The notes under the pieces are model-generated. The model was not told the DNA's origin and ran no database searches. It saw nothing but the letters and a program-made list of their open reading frames with translations. From the NCBI GenBank assembly GCA_030123525.1, contig CP126125.1:3410001-3474000 (forward strand): DNA of 64,000 bases, given 5' to 3'. Every line of letters starts with the position of its first letter. The first letter of the stretch is position 1. The position numbers were made by a program, and so were the translations under genes. Below are positions 7,822-17,739 of this stretch, piece by piece. This stretch comes from ELB16-189 sp018266435. GTDB lineage: Bacteria > Bacteroidota > Bacteroidia > Cytophagales > Cyclobacteriaceae.

Positions 7822-9588
7822 CTACTTCCATTGCATCTCAAATGGCAACCGGGCCTGTACCCCTGCAAAATTCTTCACTTGTTTAATTTGCTGAATGACT
7901 TGGTAGTTTTCTCCCAGCTCATGCTCTAATATTTTAGTTCGGGCCGAGCCTTCCATATCCTGAAGCCATTGGGCAAAGAATGATTTCTGTTTAGGGTAGA
8001 ATCTTAATTTATAGTCCTTATCAATGCCTGCTTTTTTGGCTGCTATTGTTACCGCATCGTTGAACCCACCCAGCACATCCACTAATCCATTTTGTTTGGC
8101 TTGCATTCCGCTCCACACCCGGCCAGAAGCAATTTTTAAAATATTTTCTACCGACATCTTTCTGCCCTTGGCTGCTTTGGTGGTGAAGCCTTCATAAATT
8201 TTGTTGGTCTTTTTCTGCCAGATTATTTTTTCTATTTCGGTGAGTGGTCGAGTAAATGTGGTCATATTTCCTACTTCACCTGTCTTGGTTTCATCGAAGG
8301 TGATACCAATTTTTTTGTCGAGGAAACTACTCAAATCAAATAGTACACTGAACACACCAATTGACCCGGTAATGGTGTTGGGTTCTGCCACAATAGAATC
8401 GCAGCCCATGGCAAGGTAATACCCGCCCGAGGCCGCATAATTACTCATCGAAGCGATGATTGGTTTTTCTTTAGAGGCCAGTGTTACTTCGCGCCACATC
8501 ACGTCAGAGGCCAGCGCGCTGCCGCCTGGTGAGTTGATGCGTAACACGATGGCCTTCACTTTATCGTTGGTACGGGCCTTTCTCAGTTCTTCCGCAAAGG
8601 TATCAGAGCCTATCGTGCCTTCTTGTGCTTTGCCGGGCATGATGTCTCCATCGGCCACAATCACAGCAATTTCATTTTTAGATGTAGCCGGAGACGTAAA
8701 ACTGCGTTTGTATTTGTTGTATTTTACAAAACTGATTTTTTCTTTTTTGCCGATTCCAAGCATTGATCTCAATTCAGTTTGCACTTGATCAAAATATTTT
8801 ACTGTGTCAATCAGTTTGTATTTGATGGCTTCGGCCGGAGAAGTAATCAGCATTTTAGCCGAAATATTTTTCAATTCGACTTCTGATATTTTGCGGCTTT
8901 CGGCCACTTCTTTTATCAGCGTGCCATTAAGATCTTCCATCAATTGTTTTAACTGCAAGCGATTGGCATCGCTCATCTTGTCTAAAAAGAAAGGCTCTAC
9001 GGCACTCTTAAAATCACCCACTCTAAAAATTTCCGGCTTGATTTCCAGTTTATCAAACATTCTTTTAAAGAATGAAACTTCAACAGCCAAGCCGTTGAAC
9101 TCAAGATCGCCTTCGGGATTCAGGTACACCTTGTCGGCTGCCGAAACAAGGTAATATGAAGATTCAGAATACGACTCGCTATAGGCCATCACCCACTTGC
9201 CTGATAATCTGAAATCGATCAGCGACTCGCGAATTTCTTTGGCTACAGCAAACCCTCCCTGAAAAGAAGACACATCCAAGTAAATGCCTTTAATGGCCGG
9301 GCCAGTTTTTGCATGTGCAATGGATTGCTTAAGCGGCAATAATCCCACGCCCATTTCATCTGCTCCCGGAAACGGCAACCCTTCTAACGGATTTTCAGTT
9401 TCAGATTCAGTAATCGGTCCATTGAGTTTCAATTGCAACACCGAATTTTCACTGACAGTGGTTGTTTTATCGCTGTCGCTAAAACCAGCTACCAAGACTG
9501 AAAAGAAACTGACCATTAAAAAAAAGAGCAGTACCAAGGCTACCAGTGAGCCAAGGCAGGAAGCCAAAAAGGTTTTAAAGAAATTCAT
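7822..9588 (-). CDS. sppA: Signal peptide peptidase SppA (long, 67K type)
   Basis: Membrane-anchored serine protease that degrades cleaved signal peptides. The 588-residue product has one N-terminal membrane segment (about 8-34) and two tandem ClpP/crotonase-fold domains. The catalytic lysine is K194 in GDFKSAVEPF of the first domain and the nucleophile is S387 in AASGGYYLA of the second, the Ser/Lys dyad layout of E. coli SppA. Length fits the long family. A TACTTTTG box (9605-9612, minus strand) lies just ahead of the ATG. Its position next to an array of signal-peptide-bearing small genes is probably coincidental but worth noting. Confidence 0.95.
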   Translation of the reverse strand: MNFFKTFLASCLGSLVALVLLFFLMVSFFSVLVAGFSDSDKTTTVSENSVLQLKLNGPITESETENPLEGLPFPGADEMGVGLLPLKQSIAHAKTGPAIKGIYLDVSSFQGGFAVAKEIRESLIDFRLSGKWVMAYSESYSESSYYLVSAADKVYLNPEGDLEFNGLAVEVSFFKRMFDKLEIKPEIFRVGDFKSAVEPFFLDKMSDANRLQLKQLMEDLNGTLIKEVAESRKISEVELKNISAKMLITSPAEAIKYKLIDTVKYFDQVQTELRSMLGIGKKEKISFVKYNKYKRSFTSPATSKNEIAVIVADGDIMPGKAQEGTIGSDTFAEELRKARTNDKVKAIVLRINSPGGSALASDVMWREVTLASKEKPIIASMSNYAASGGYYLAMGCDSIVAEPNTITGSIGVFSVLFDLSSFLDKKIGITFDETKTGEVGNMTTFTRPLTEIEKIIWQKKTNKIYEGFTTKAAKGRKMSVENILKIASGRVWSGMQAKQNGLVDVLGGFNDAVTIAAKKAGIDKDYKLRFYPKQKSFFAQWLQDMEGSARTKILEHELGENYQVIQQIKQVKNFAGVQARLPFEMQWK

Positions 9589-9604
9589 GAGTAAAGATTT
9601 TGGG

Positions 9605-9612
9605 CAAAAGTA
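9605..9612 (-). promoter_or_regulatory. Candidate -7 box for sppA
   Basis: TACTTTTG on the minus strand matches TAnnTTTG and lies 16 bases ahead of the sppA ATG. No TTG occurs at standard -33 spacing. Confidence 0.35.
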
Positions 9613-9702
9613 CTGAAATGGATACGGGAATGAAAAGCAAAAGTTGTTTACCAGGTAATTGGTACGGGTTGTTGGGTGCTATTTGAATCTGTATTTTTAA
9701 CT

Positions 9703-10197
9703 ATGAAAAAATCAAACAGTGTGCTTTTATCGCTTGGCAGCAATTTGGGCAACAGACTGTTAAACATTAATCAGGCTAGTGAGTTGATGGAAAAAGAAGC
9801 CGGGGTGATCAAAAAAAAATCGCTGATTTACGAAACCACTCCGTGGGGAAAGAAAAATCAACCCGATTTCTTAAACCAAGTGATTGAATTAGATACTTCT
9901 CTTACCGCCAGAGAACTGCTTGTAGTTATCCAAAATATTGAAAAACAACTGGGCCGCGTGCGCGATCAAAAATGGGGAGCCCGCACGATAGACATTGACA
10001 TTCTGTATTTTGGAGATCAGGTAATTGAGGAAAAAGATCTGATCATTCCGCATCCGTTGTTGACCCAACGAAAATTTATTCTTGTTCCGTTAGCAAAGAT
10101 AAGCCCCGGGTTTATTCATCCTGTATTAGAAAAAAATAATTCCGTTTTACTTCAAGAATGTAACGACACGCTGAATGTAACCGAATTTACAAACTAG
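9703..10197 (+). CDS. folK: 2-amino-4-hydroxy-6-hydroxymethyldihydropteridine diphosphokinase
   Basis: Transfers pyrophosphate from ATP to hydroxymethyl-dihydropterin in folate synthesis. The 164-residue product shows the HPPK hallmarks: LLSLGSNLGNR at the start, a central ETTPWG..NQPDFLNQV segment and RWGARTIDIDILYFG-like signature (KWGARTIDIDILYFG), then IPHPLL. The ATG at 9703 was preferred over a GTG at 9676, because the GTG adds nine residues ahead of the conserved start. The last 11 bases overlap convergently with fabD. Confidence 0.95.
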   Translation: MKKSNSVLLSLGSNLGNRLLNINQASELMEKEAGVIKKKSLIYETTPWGKKNQPDFLNQVIELDTSLTARELLVVIQNIEKQLGRVRDQKWGARTIDIDILYFGDQVIEEKDLIIPHPLLTQRKFILVPLAKISPGFIHPVLEKNNSVLLQECNDTLNVTEFTN

Positions 10198-11062
10198 CTG
10201 CTTCTACGGAAGGAGCAATTTTTTTCACCAGGCCTTGCAATACTTTACCCGGTCCACATTCTACAAATGAAGTTGCTCCGTTAGCAACCATGTGTTGAAC
10301 GGTCTGTGTCCAGCGAACCGGGGCAGTAAGCTGAGCAATAAGGTTTTTTCTGATCACCGTCACTTCATCGCTCGGCTGAGCATTTACATTTTGGTAAACC
10401 GGACAAAATGGTTTTTGAAAATGAGTAGATTCAATGGCCTGAGCCAATTCTTCACGTGCAGGTTCCATCAAAGGCGAGTGAAAAGCTCCTCCCACCTGCA
10501 GCGGCAGCGCACGCTTTGCTCCTGCGGCTTTCATCTTCTCACAAGCTATTTCAATTCCCTTCATCGAACCCGAGATAACCAATTGACCGGGGCAATTATA
10601 ATTGGCCGCCACTACAACTTCCTCTTTAATATTGGCACATATTTCTTCCACCACCACATCGTCTAATCCTAAAATTGCAGCCATGGTTGATGGATTTTTT
10701 TCACAAGCTTTTTGCATAGCCTGGGCCCGTGTTGCAACCAATTTCAATCCGTCTTCAAACGAGAGAGCACCATTTACTACTAACGATGAAAACTCACCCA
10801 GAGAATGCCCCGCTACCATGTCTGGTTTTTGTGAATCAGTACTCAAGGCCACCAGTACCGAATGAATGAATACGGCAGGCTGAGTTACTTTAGTTTGCTT
10901 CAATTCTTCGGCCGAGCCGGAGAACATGATCTCGGTAATAGCAAAGCCCAAAATTTTATTAGCTGATTCAAAAAGTGATTTTGCTTTTTCATTGCTGGCA
11001 TAAAGCTCTTTGCCCATGCCCGTAAACTGTGCCCCTTGTCCCGGAAAGATGAATGCTTTCAT
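10187..11062 (-). CDS. fabD: Malonyl CoA-acyl carrier protein transacylase
   Basis: Loads malonyl units onto ACP for fatty-acid synthesis. The 291-residue product has FPGQGAQ at the start, nucleophile S87 in GHSLGEFSS, and the catalytic H195 in GGAFHSPLM, with the usual family length. It is preceded by the DCC-protein gene 68 bases upstream on the same strand. The leader is a TTTTTGAATCTTGATTTTTG-type micro-repeat that ends just before the ATG. It overlaps the end of folK by 11 bases tail to tail. Confidence 0.96.
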   Translation of the reverse strand: MKAFIFPGQGAQFTGMGKELYASNEKAKSLFESANKILGFAITEIMFSGSAEELKQTKVTQPAVFIHSVLVALSTDSQKPDMVAGHSLGEFSSLVVNGALSFEDGLKLVATRAQAMQKACEKNPSTMAAILGLDDVVVEEICANIKEEVVVAANYNCPGQLVISGSMKGIEIACEKMKAAGAKRALPLQVGGAFHSPLMEPAREELAQAIESTHFQKPFCPVYQNVNAQPSDEVTVIRKNLIAQLTAPVRWTQTVQHMVANGATSFVECGPGKVLQGLVKKIAPSVEAASL

Positions 11063-11069
11063 ACGTTAT

Positions 11070-11140
11070 AAATTCAAAAAATCAAAAATCAAGATTCAAA
11101 AATCAAAAACCAAGATATGAACCAAAAACATCAGTTCAAA
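11070..11140 (-). repeat. Low-complexity TTGAATCTTGATTTT tract ahead of fabD
   Basis: Imperfect repeats of a 7-9-base word of the TTTTTGAATC kind occupy the fabD leader in the sense orientation of the gene. Similar tracts precede rsmA and efp. Confidence 0.6.
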
Positions 11141-11523
11141 AATCGCGAAGCCCACTCGGGCGAAGGAAGCCAACATTCTTGTTTTTTGCCAAACCATTTG
11201 TGTCGATGTCTTGCGATAAAATTATAAACCCCGTTTCTAATAAATTTTGGCACGACTATGAACACATAAAATGCCGGATAAAGCCCGTTCAATTCACGGC
11301 AAATTTCCAGCACAGCATCGCTTTGTGTAAAAAAACTCTCATCTCTGATATACACAATAGTACTGAGGGTTGTTGACCACTCATGTTGAGCCAGTTGAGC
11401 CCGACCGCAATCTGACTGAAGGGAAGCAAACTGAATATTCTTTTTGGCATTATGACGTAAGATGAACTGTACTGAAACCGTGCAGAGGTTGCAAACTCCG
11501 TCAAAGAGAACAATTTTTTTCAC
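11131..11523 (-). CDS. DCC-family (DUF393) thiol-disulfide redox protein
   Basis: A member of the DUF393 family named after its DxxCxxC motif, here DGVCNLC near the N-terminus, predicted to have a thioredoxin-like redox role. A later segment (FASLQSD, about residue 37) is also typical. GTG at 11523 was chosen: it gives the usual VKKIVLFDGVC start and a GTGA overlap with the stop of the upstream gene, a common coupling arrangement. An ATG at 11541 would add six residues and a 22-base overlap. No substrate can be inferred. Confidence 0.85.
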   Translation of the reverse strand: MKKIVLFDGVCNLCTVSVQFILRHNAKKNIQFASLQSDCGRAQLAQHEWSTTLSTIVYIRDESFFTQSDAVLEICRELNGLYPAFYVFIVVPKFIRNGVYNFIARHRHKWFGKKQECWLPSPEWASRFLN

Positions 11524-14510
11524 CGAACCAAGTGAACCCATCCTTTGATATTGCGGCTTGCCTTTTTAGGATCAACTACGTCAAAGACTACGTTGGCTAC
11601 GTAGTAATAAATGCCCCCGTCTAAATCCTGACCGTTACTGTCTTTGCCGTTCCAATCAATGTAAATTGTATTTTCATTGCTGGATTGATAACTGTACACT
11701 TCGCGTCCCCACCGGTTATAAACCTTAAATGTAACAGCCGTAACAAACCGGGCACACTTCATTTGCAACTCACTAAGCACTGAGTCGGGCAAGTGACCTC
11801 CGTAAACTTGTTTGCACGGTATGGTGTTGTGTTCGCCCACATTTCGGGTATTATACGCGCTGAACACATCATTACACTTATCTCCATTAGGCGTAAATAC
11901 ATTGGGTAACTCGTAATACGGACAATTGTCAAAACAAAACGAAGTACTCAATGCGCTTTCATTTCCAGTCAAATCAACGGATGAAACTTTATAACAATAG
12001 GCGTACGAGGGAAGATTTTGGTGGTAATAAAAAGTATCACGCACCTGGGCAATCAATGTATAGGGCTGCCCTACTCGCGGAGAACCATATACATTATAGT
12101 TCTTGATCTGTGAACGACAAGTGTCACTCTTTGGCCTGCTCCATTGCACCAGATTAGTCACTGTTCCTTGCTCTGACTGGCACGTGTTAAACCTTGAGCA
12201 ATCAATGCCAGAGGCAACCAATACAGGCGGACATGGTTTTTGTGAATTGTTAGGACTTGCGCTGACTATCTGTGAAAAATTATTTAGCGGAGCGGGGAGC
12301 AACGGATTGCCATACGAGCCACGAGACATCACAGCATACCAATAGGTTTGTGTTAAACTGAGCGGTGTATGGTTGTATTGCCCTGAATCAATGTAACTGA
12401 ATCCATATTGATTTACGTTTACGCTGTCAATCAGGGTGAGGTCACTAATTAGCTTTGCTGTTGTTGTGCCTCGATAAATGCGATGGTACGGGTACAAGGT
12501 TACCCGGTTTGACCAAGGTACCATGGCGCTCCAATCTAATTTAATTTGTGTCAGCGAAGGCTTTAGTACCAACCCCACCGATGATGCTGTGAAGGATGAG
12601 TCAATAAAATTTCCATTGTTAGCATATGCCAAAATGCGGTAGTTGTAAAAGTTCTGTGTAGTGTTTATCGGGCTGTCAGAGTATGTTGAGTCGGTTAGTT
12701 TACCTGGGTTGACCTTGGTTAGGTTTAACGATCCGCTGATGCCATTTGCCCGCCACACTTCAAAAGAATAAGGTGGTGGAAAATTGGTTTTATCTACCCC
12801 AAAAGGCGACCGCCACTTTACCGTGATCTGCCCACTGGCCTGATCGGTTTTGTCAACAGTTACGTTGGTAACAATGGGCGATGATATTTGCAATGGAGGA
12901 AAACAAACTTCTGTTGATACCAAACTATTGGCATCGCTTGTTGACGATGGAAACACAGCCACCATCCGGTAACAATACTTCGCCCCCGCTGCCAATGTTT
13001 TGTCAAGATAAGTCAGGTTCCCTATCGGTACGGTAGCGATCAGCGTATAGCCCAGGTAAGGCGGCATGCCGGTAATACACGTACTTGGCGTGAATGGAGC
13101 TGTATCTACTTTTCTCCATATCTGCATGGAGATGGCATTGGTTTGCCCCGGTGCATTGGCCTTGGCGCACTGCATGGCATACGCTTGCCAATTTAATGTG
13201 GCCGAGCGCTGGACGGGGTTAATGCTAGAGCCAGCCCACACCGGTGCCGGTGCTACTACCTTTATGTTCCACACCGCAAAACTTGCTGCGGGTGGAGCTC
13301 CATTATCTGTTGCTTTAAATACTACTTGATATGGTTGCTCGCGCACGTGATCGCAACTGGTCTTCCACAAAAATTTGAGCATAGCTTGTTGTGTAGCCGT
13401 AAATGTGGGCTGCCATACTCCATCCAGTGAATCCGTAGCCGGATTGGGATTGATCCCAAACAATTGCGAAAAGGCCTGAATTTTAACACTATCTCCTAAG
13501 CCTCGGTTTCCTCCGTTAGGTGCACCATCGGGGTCAGTAGCAAAGATCAATCCTTTAAGTACTGTTCCTGCCAAAATGCAAGTATCCTTGGGTACCTTGA
13601 GTTTAGGTGGAAGATTATGACAATCCTTAATAATGATCTGCATATCGCGCTCAACAAAGCCGATGGGGTAATACACTCCGTAGAGTTTGCGCCACTCGGT
13701 AACCACAAAAGCCACATTGTACTCGCCTGCCTCGCCCGGGGCATCCCAGGTGATTGTACCCTTTACCGGGTCAATAAAAAAAGTAGGCGGGCCGTTTTGA
13801 GCTTGGTTGGCTGCGGAACAATTTATTCCAACAGCATTGTAAAAATTGCAATTATTGGGCAACTGATATCCGCCTACATCCGAAGCTGAAAGAAAACTCC
13901 CGTCATTATTATATACAGCCCCTTGTTTGGGCACATACAATGAAAAAGACAAACTGTCTCCATCCGGATCATACGCTCCGGGATTATGATACCAGGTAAC
14001 ACCCGTGCAGCCTTCATCAATCGGATCCACGGTCATTACCGGGCTGTTGTCACAATACACACCGGCATCGATCGTTACCTGCGACTCAATATAAAAAGCA
14101 GTATTAACCGAGTTGGAGATATTCAAAATGCCGGCATTGCGATTTTGTTCATTGTAAGAAATAATGTAGCGACCCGGAAACTGATAGGTATGTGTATATG
14201 TAACGGTAACTTTGCCCACCGCACCATTGTCCACATACGCAATAATGGGCGGATTGGTAACTGGTGAAACAATGGTGGTAGTACCATCGCCCCAGTTGAC
14301 CACATCCAGGCCACCCGTACCAAATTTTACTGAGCCTGGAAAATCGCGGGTATATACATTAATCGTGATCTGTACTTCACGGCTGCTGCAACTTAAGCGT
14401 TTGACAAATATATCCCCTGCTCGCAAATGGGTAGCCCACAGCCGAACCGTAGAAAGCATCAGCAACAAAATGCAGAGCAAGAAAAACCTTGCAGCACTAT
14501 ACATTTTCAT
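11520..14510 (-). CDS. Large secreted protein with gliding-motility-associated (type IX) C-terminal domain
   Basis: A 996-residue secreted protein. After a signal peptide (start MKMYSAARFFLL, cut near LWA) come PKD-like segments (AYDPDGDSLSF, IFATDPDGAP), fibronectin-III-like domains and a C-terminal domain of the gliding type: ELPNVFTPNGDKCNDVF, then VYNRWGREVY and WNGKDSNGQDLDGGIYYY. This C-terminal family marks cargo of the type IX secretion system that is exported and attached to the cell surface. The ATG at 14510 was preferred over 14540 because it begins the signal peptide directly. No catalytic domain was recognised; a surface adhesin role is an inference. Confidence 0.9.
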   Translation of the reverse strand: MKMYSAARFFLLCILLLMLSTVRLWATHLRAGDIFVKRLSCSSREVQITINVYTRDFPGSVKFGTGGLDVVNWGDGTTTIVSPVTNPPIIAYVDNGAVGKVTVTYTHTYQFPGRYIISYNEQNRNAGILNISNSVNTAFYIESQVTIDAGVYCDNSPVMTVDPIDEGCTGVTWYHNPGAYDPDGDSLSFSLYVPKQGAVYNNDGSFLSASDVGGYQLPNNCNFYNAVGINCSAANQAQNGPPTFFIDPVKGTITWDAPGEAGEYNVAFVVTEWRKLYGVYYPIGFVERDMQIIIKDCHNLPPKLKVPKDTCILAGTVLKGLIFATDPDGAPNGGNRGLGDSVKIQAFSQLFGINPNPATDSLDGVWQPTFTATQQAMLKFLWKTSCDHVREQPYQVVFKATDNGAPPAASFAVWNIKVVAPAPVWAGSSINPVQRSATLNWQAYAMQCAKANAPGQTNAISMQIWRKVDTAPFTPSTCITGMPPYLGYTLIATVPIGNLTYLDKTLAAGAKYCYRMVAVFPSSTSDANSLVSTEVCFPPLQISSPIVTNVTVDKTDQASGQITVKWRSPFGVDKTNFPPPYSFEVWRANGISGSLNLTKVNPGKLTDSTYSDSPINTTQNFYNYRILAYANNGNFIDSSFTASSVGLVLKPSLTQIKLDWSAMVPWSNRVTLYPYHRIYRGTTTAKLISDLTLIDSVNVNQYGFSYIDSGQYNHTPLSLTQTYWYAVMSRGSYGNPLLPAPLNNFSQIVSASPNNSQKPCPPVLVASGIDCSRFNTCQSEQGTVTNLVQWSRPKSDTCRSQIKNYNVYGSPRVGQPYTLIAQVRDTFYYHQNLPSYAYCYKVSSVDLTGNESALSTSFCFDNCPYYELPNVFTPNGDKCNDVFSAYNTRNVGEHNTIPCKQVYGGHLPDSVLSELQMKCARFVTAVTFKVYNRWGREVYSYQSSNENTIYIDWNGKDSNGQDLDGGIYYYVANVVFDVVDPKKASRNIKGWVHLVR

Positions 14511-14664
14511 CTCGCAAAATTCAGTTGTAAAAATACGCATTAATGACTCAACCCAATGAAGGGTAAATAAACAAACTATCGCCTGTTAATAAAAACGATA
14601 TTTATCTGACGTTATTGGGTTACCCAGAAACAATGTATTTTTATGCACGTTATTATTAAATGCC

Positions 14665-14907
14665 ATGCGCGTAGTTAGCGAAATCTCTCATCCTGACCTG
14701 AAGATCACCATCTTCAATTGGAACAATCGCTACCTGATCAAATTGGAAACAGCTTTGATGGAACAGACCTTTAAAGTATACGAATACGATGTGAGTTCTG
14801 AAGAAGAGGTAAAAAAAATGATCTCCAAAGATTTTATAGAGCAGGCAAAAGCCCGGTTTAATGAAATGGCCATAAGCCTGAAAGAAGCCATTGATCGCGC
14901 GGAGTAA
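14665..14907 (+). CDS. Small conserved protein of unknown function
   Basis: An 80-residue, charged, soluble protein without signal peptide or membrane segment. It has a possible beta-rich N-terminal half (ITIFNWNNRYLIKLE) and a helical C-terminal half (FIEQAKARFNEMAISLKEA). It lies 57 bases ahead of the acyltransferase gene on the same strand and may be co-transcribed with it. A longer antisense frame over the same stretch (14656-15174) is rejected as a shadow. No family name can be given. Confidence 0.7.
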   Translation: MRVVSEISHPDLKITIFNWNNRYLIKLETALMEQTFKVYEYDVSSEEEVKKMISKDFIEQAKARFNEMAISLKEAIDRAE

Positions 14908-14964
14908 TATCCGGTATCCAGTATCAGGTTTTCCTATTATCTTGCACATCAGTCTGTACCGTTG

Positions 14965-16653
14965 ATGGAAATCCTCGAAGAGAAAAAAAACAAGAACAAA
15001 AAATACGAGCCAATATTGGAAGGTATTTCCGAATGGCCCGTTTACCAACTCAGCAAAAACCGCAAGGAATTTATTGAAGAAGTAACGCGCAAATCCATTG
15101 AGCGCATCCGCGAACTTCGGCCTTCCAACAAACAACTGCTCGATGACCTGCAAGCTACCGCTTACCGCGAACAAAACCGTATAAAACGCAACCGCTGGCG
15201 CGTAGATCCTAAAGATGATTCCTCATTTTGGTCTGACGTGAAAAATGAGTTGGTGGAACTGAGCACCAAAACCCCGGATGAACTCACTGCACCCATCGAC
15301 CAATTACTTGATCGCATTGTGCACCGTTATGCCTCTGAGATTGCCGGCAGTTTCAAGCCTTCCAGCTACCGCTTTGCACGCGAAGTGGTGAAATTCTGGT
15401 TTTCACGTTTGCTTAACGGAGCACGTGTAAAAAAATTTGGTGCCTTCTTCCGCAACCAATATACCCTGCGCGACAAAATTCACATCGTAGGCAAAGTAAA
15501 ACTGCTTCGCAAACTGGCCAGAAAAGGTACTGTGGTAATGGTGCCCACCCACTTCAGCAACCTGGATTCTATTTTAATCGGCTGGGTGATTCATGAAATG
15601 GGCTTGCCCGCATTCATCTATGGTGCGGGGTTGAACTTATTCAATATCAAGATCATCGCCTACTTTATGAATAGCCTGGGCGCCTACAAGGTAGATCGCA
15701 GAAAAAAGAATTTGCCTTACCTGGAAACACTAAAAATGTACTCTAACCTCGCTCTTCAAAAAGGAGCTCACAGTTTATTTTTTCCAGGAGGCACACGGTC
15801 ACGCTCGGGCATGATTGAAAAGCAACTCAAACTTGGGCTGCTCAGTACCGCTATTGAAGCCCAACGGGCTAATTACAATTCAGAAGGTGAACAACGCAAA
15901 ATTTTTGTAGTACCTGTTACTCTCAATTACCACTTTGTATTGGAGGCTCCTGAACTCATCGAAGATTATTTAAGTGTAAAAGGGCAAGACCGCTATTTTC
16001 AAGAAAACGATAAGTACGGCAGTTTTCAGTTGATCCGGTTCCTGATGAAATTTTTTGGCAACCGCTCCACCATTTCCGTTTCCATCGGTCCTGCATTAGA
16101 TGTGATGGGTAATTATGTAAATGAAGAAGGGCACAGCCTTGACTCACACAACCGCATCATCAATACCAAAGACTATTTTATCAGCAGCGGAGAACTAACG
16201 GTTGACCGGCAACGCGAAGACGAATACACACGCATGCTCAGCCAACGCATCGTTTCAGAATACCACCGGATCAACCGCGTTTTTGCCAGCCACATTGTTT
16301 CGTTCATTGCCTTTGAACTTTGGCAAAAAAAATTCCATCAGCTTGATTTATTCAACCTGTTGCGCCTGACTGAAGATGACTTGGAGCTTGACTACCAGGA
16401 GTTCAGGGCGGTGTTCAAGCGGGTGCGCAAGCAGATTTATTTGATGAAAGCCGAGGGCAAAATCAATTTTGCGTCACACGTAAAAGGCAAAGCCGATATG
16501 GTGATCGGCCGGGGGCTTGACAACGTGGGGGTCTTTCACCTCAACCGTCCATTACTGAAAAACAAAAAAGGAAACATCACCACCAAAGACCTTTCACTGC
16601 TCTACTATTACCACAACCGGTTGGTTGGCTATGGATTAGAACAGCACATCTAA
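14965..16653 (+). CDS. Glycerolipid 1-acyltransferase (PlsB/PlsC family)
   Basis: A 562-residue acyltransferase with the family motifs: block I PTHFSNLD (HxxxxD, catalytic His/Asp), block II around GAGLNLFN, block III FPGGTRSRSG (acceptor binding) and a following VPVTLNYHF. It probably acylates glycerol-3-phosphate or lysophosphatidate at the membrane face. The protein is longer than PlsC and lacks obvious membrane spans, closer to the PlsB-like group. ATG at 14965 is preferred over an in-frame TTG one codon earlier. gpsA follows 15 bases downstream, so substrate synthesis and use are probably coupled in one operon. Confidence 0.88.
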   Translation: MEILEEKKNKNKKYEPILEGISEWPVYQLSKNRKEFIEEVTRKSIERIRELRPSNKQLLDDLQATAYREQNRIKRNRWRVDPKDDSSFWSDVKNELVELSTKTPDELTAPIDQLLDRIVHRYASEIAGSFKPSSYRFAREVVKFWFSRLLNGARVKKFGAFFRNQYTLRDKIHIVGKVKLLRKLARKGTVVMVPTHFSNLDSILIGWVIHEMGLPAFIYGAGLNLFNIKIIAYFMNSLGAYKVDRRKKNLPYLETLKMYSNLALQKGAHSLFFPGGTRSRSGMIEKQLKLGLLSTAIEAQRANYNSEGEQRKIFVVPVTLNYHFVLEAPELIEDYLSVKGQDRYFQENDKYGSFQLIRFLMKFFGNRSTISVSIGPALDVMGNYVNEEGHSLDSHNRIINTKDYFISSGELTVDRQREDEYTRMLSQRIVSEYHRINRVFASHIVSFIAFELWQKKFHQLDLFNLLRLTEDDLELDYQEFRAVFKRVRKQIYLMKAEGKINFASHVKGKADMVIGRGLDNVGVFHLNRPLLKNKKGNITTKDLSLLYYYHNRLVGYGLEQHI

Positions 16654-16668
16654 TTGATTCGCTTGCGC

Positions 16669-17739
16669 ATGTCCACCGAACGAACACATTCAAAAACATC
16701 GGATGAAAAGCCGATAGGCGTAATTGGTGCAGGCAATTTTGGTACCGTCATTGCCAACATGATTGCCCAAAATCGGAAAGTACTATTGTATGCCCGTAAT
16801 ACGCATGATGTAAAAAACATCAACGAAAAAAGACAAAACCGTGGCCATGAAATCCACGAGAACATAACGGCCGTTCATGATTACAAACTGTTAGCCAATG
16901 CGTGTGATGTGATCTTTCCGATGGTGCCCTCAGCTCATTTTCGTTCCATGATGAAACAACTGGCTCCGCACCTGCATCCGTATCACATGCTCATCCATGG
17001 CACCAAAGGTTTTGACATCACCTTACCCGAAGGCGAAACCATTGAGTCAGTAAAAAAACTTGACCGCAGCATGGTGAAAACCATGAGCGAAGTGATTCGC
17101 GAAGAAAGTGTGGCCGTACGCATCGGGTGTTTGGCCGGACCTAATTTGAGCAAAGAGTTGGCCATGCGCCAACCGGCTGCCACCGTGGTGGCCAGCCATT
17201 TCCAGGAAGTAATTCAAACCGGAAAAAAATTATTAAAGAGCGATCGTTTTCAGGTTTATGAAAACAATGACATTGTAGGTGTGGAGATTGCCGGAGTGTT
17301 AAAAAACATTATTGCCATTGCTTCGGGTGCCTTGAGCGGATTGGGCTTTGGCGAAAATGCCAAAGGGTTATTGATCAGCCGCGGAGCCGTAGAGATGGTT
17401 TATCTTGGCCGTGCGCTGGGAGGAGACCTGAAAGCATTTCTCGGAGTGGCCGGCATTGGCGATTTGGTAACCACCTGCAATAGTCCCATGAGCCGTAACT
17501 TTACGGTGGGTTATCGTTTAGCCAAAGGAGAAAAACTAGATCAGATCGTGGCCGATATGCACGAAGTAGCCGAGGGGATTAACACCGTGCGCATTGCCAA
17601 AAAATGTGCCGACCACTACAAAGTGCGAGCGCTTATTACCGACCGGCTGTACAAAGTGTTGTTTGAAGGATTGACCGTAGAAGATGCGCTTGATTTTTTA
17701 ATGCGCTACCCGCTGAATGTGGATATTGATTTTATTTAG
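16669..17739 (+). CDS. gpsA: Glycerol-3-phosphate dehydrogenase [NAD(P)+]
   Basis: Reduces dihydroxyacetone phosphate to glycerol-3-phosphate for phospholipid synthesis. The 356-residue product has the Rossmann GAGNFGT motif, the catalytic-lysine region GVLKNIIAIASG and the C-terminal GIGDLVTTC and SRNFTVGYRLAKG signatures. The ATG at 16669 was chosen over an in-frame TTG at 16654, because no conserved sequence precedes it. It lies directly behind the acyltransferase gene that would use its product. Confidence 0.95.
   Translation: MSTERTHSKTSDEKPIGVIGAGNFGTVIANMIAQNRKVLLYARNTHDVKNINEKRQNRGHEIHENITAVHDYKLLANACDVIFPMVPSAHFRSMMKQLAPHLHPYHMLIHGTKGFDITLPEGETIESVKKLDRSMVKTMSEVIREESVAVRIGCLAGPNLSKELAMRQPAATVVASHFQEVIQTGKKLLKSDRFQVYENNDIVGVEIAGVLKNIIAIASGALSGLGFGENAKGLLISRGAVEMVYLGRALGGDLKAFLGVAGIGDLVTTCNSPMSRNFTVGYRLAKGEKLDQIVADMHEVAEGINTVRIAKKCADHYKVRALITDRLYKVLFEGLTVEDALDFLMRYPLNVDIDFI

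Noticed and set aside
9676..9702. GTG start adding nine residues to FolK
   Set aside because: The added residues precede the conserved FolK start, and an ATG lies at the expected place (9703).
14656..15174. 172-codon minus-strand frame over the small conserved gene and the acyltransferase start
   Set aside because: It is antisense to a gene with clear family motifs and to a plausible 80-residue gene; its composition is that of a reverse-frame shadow.
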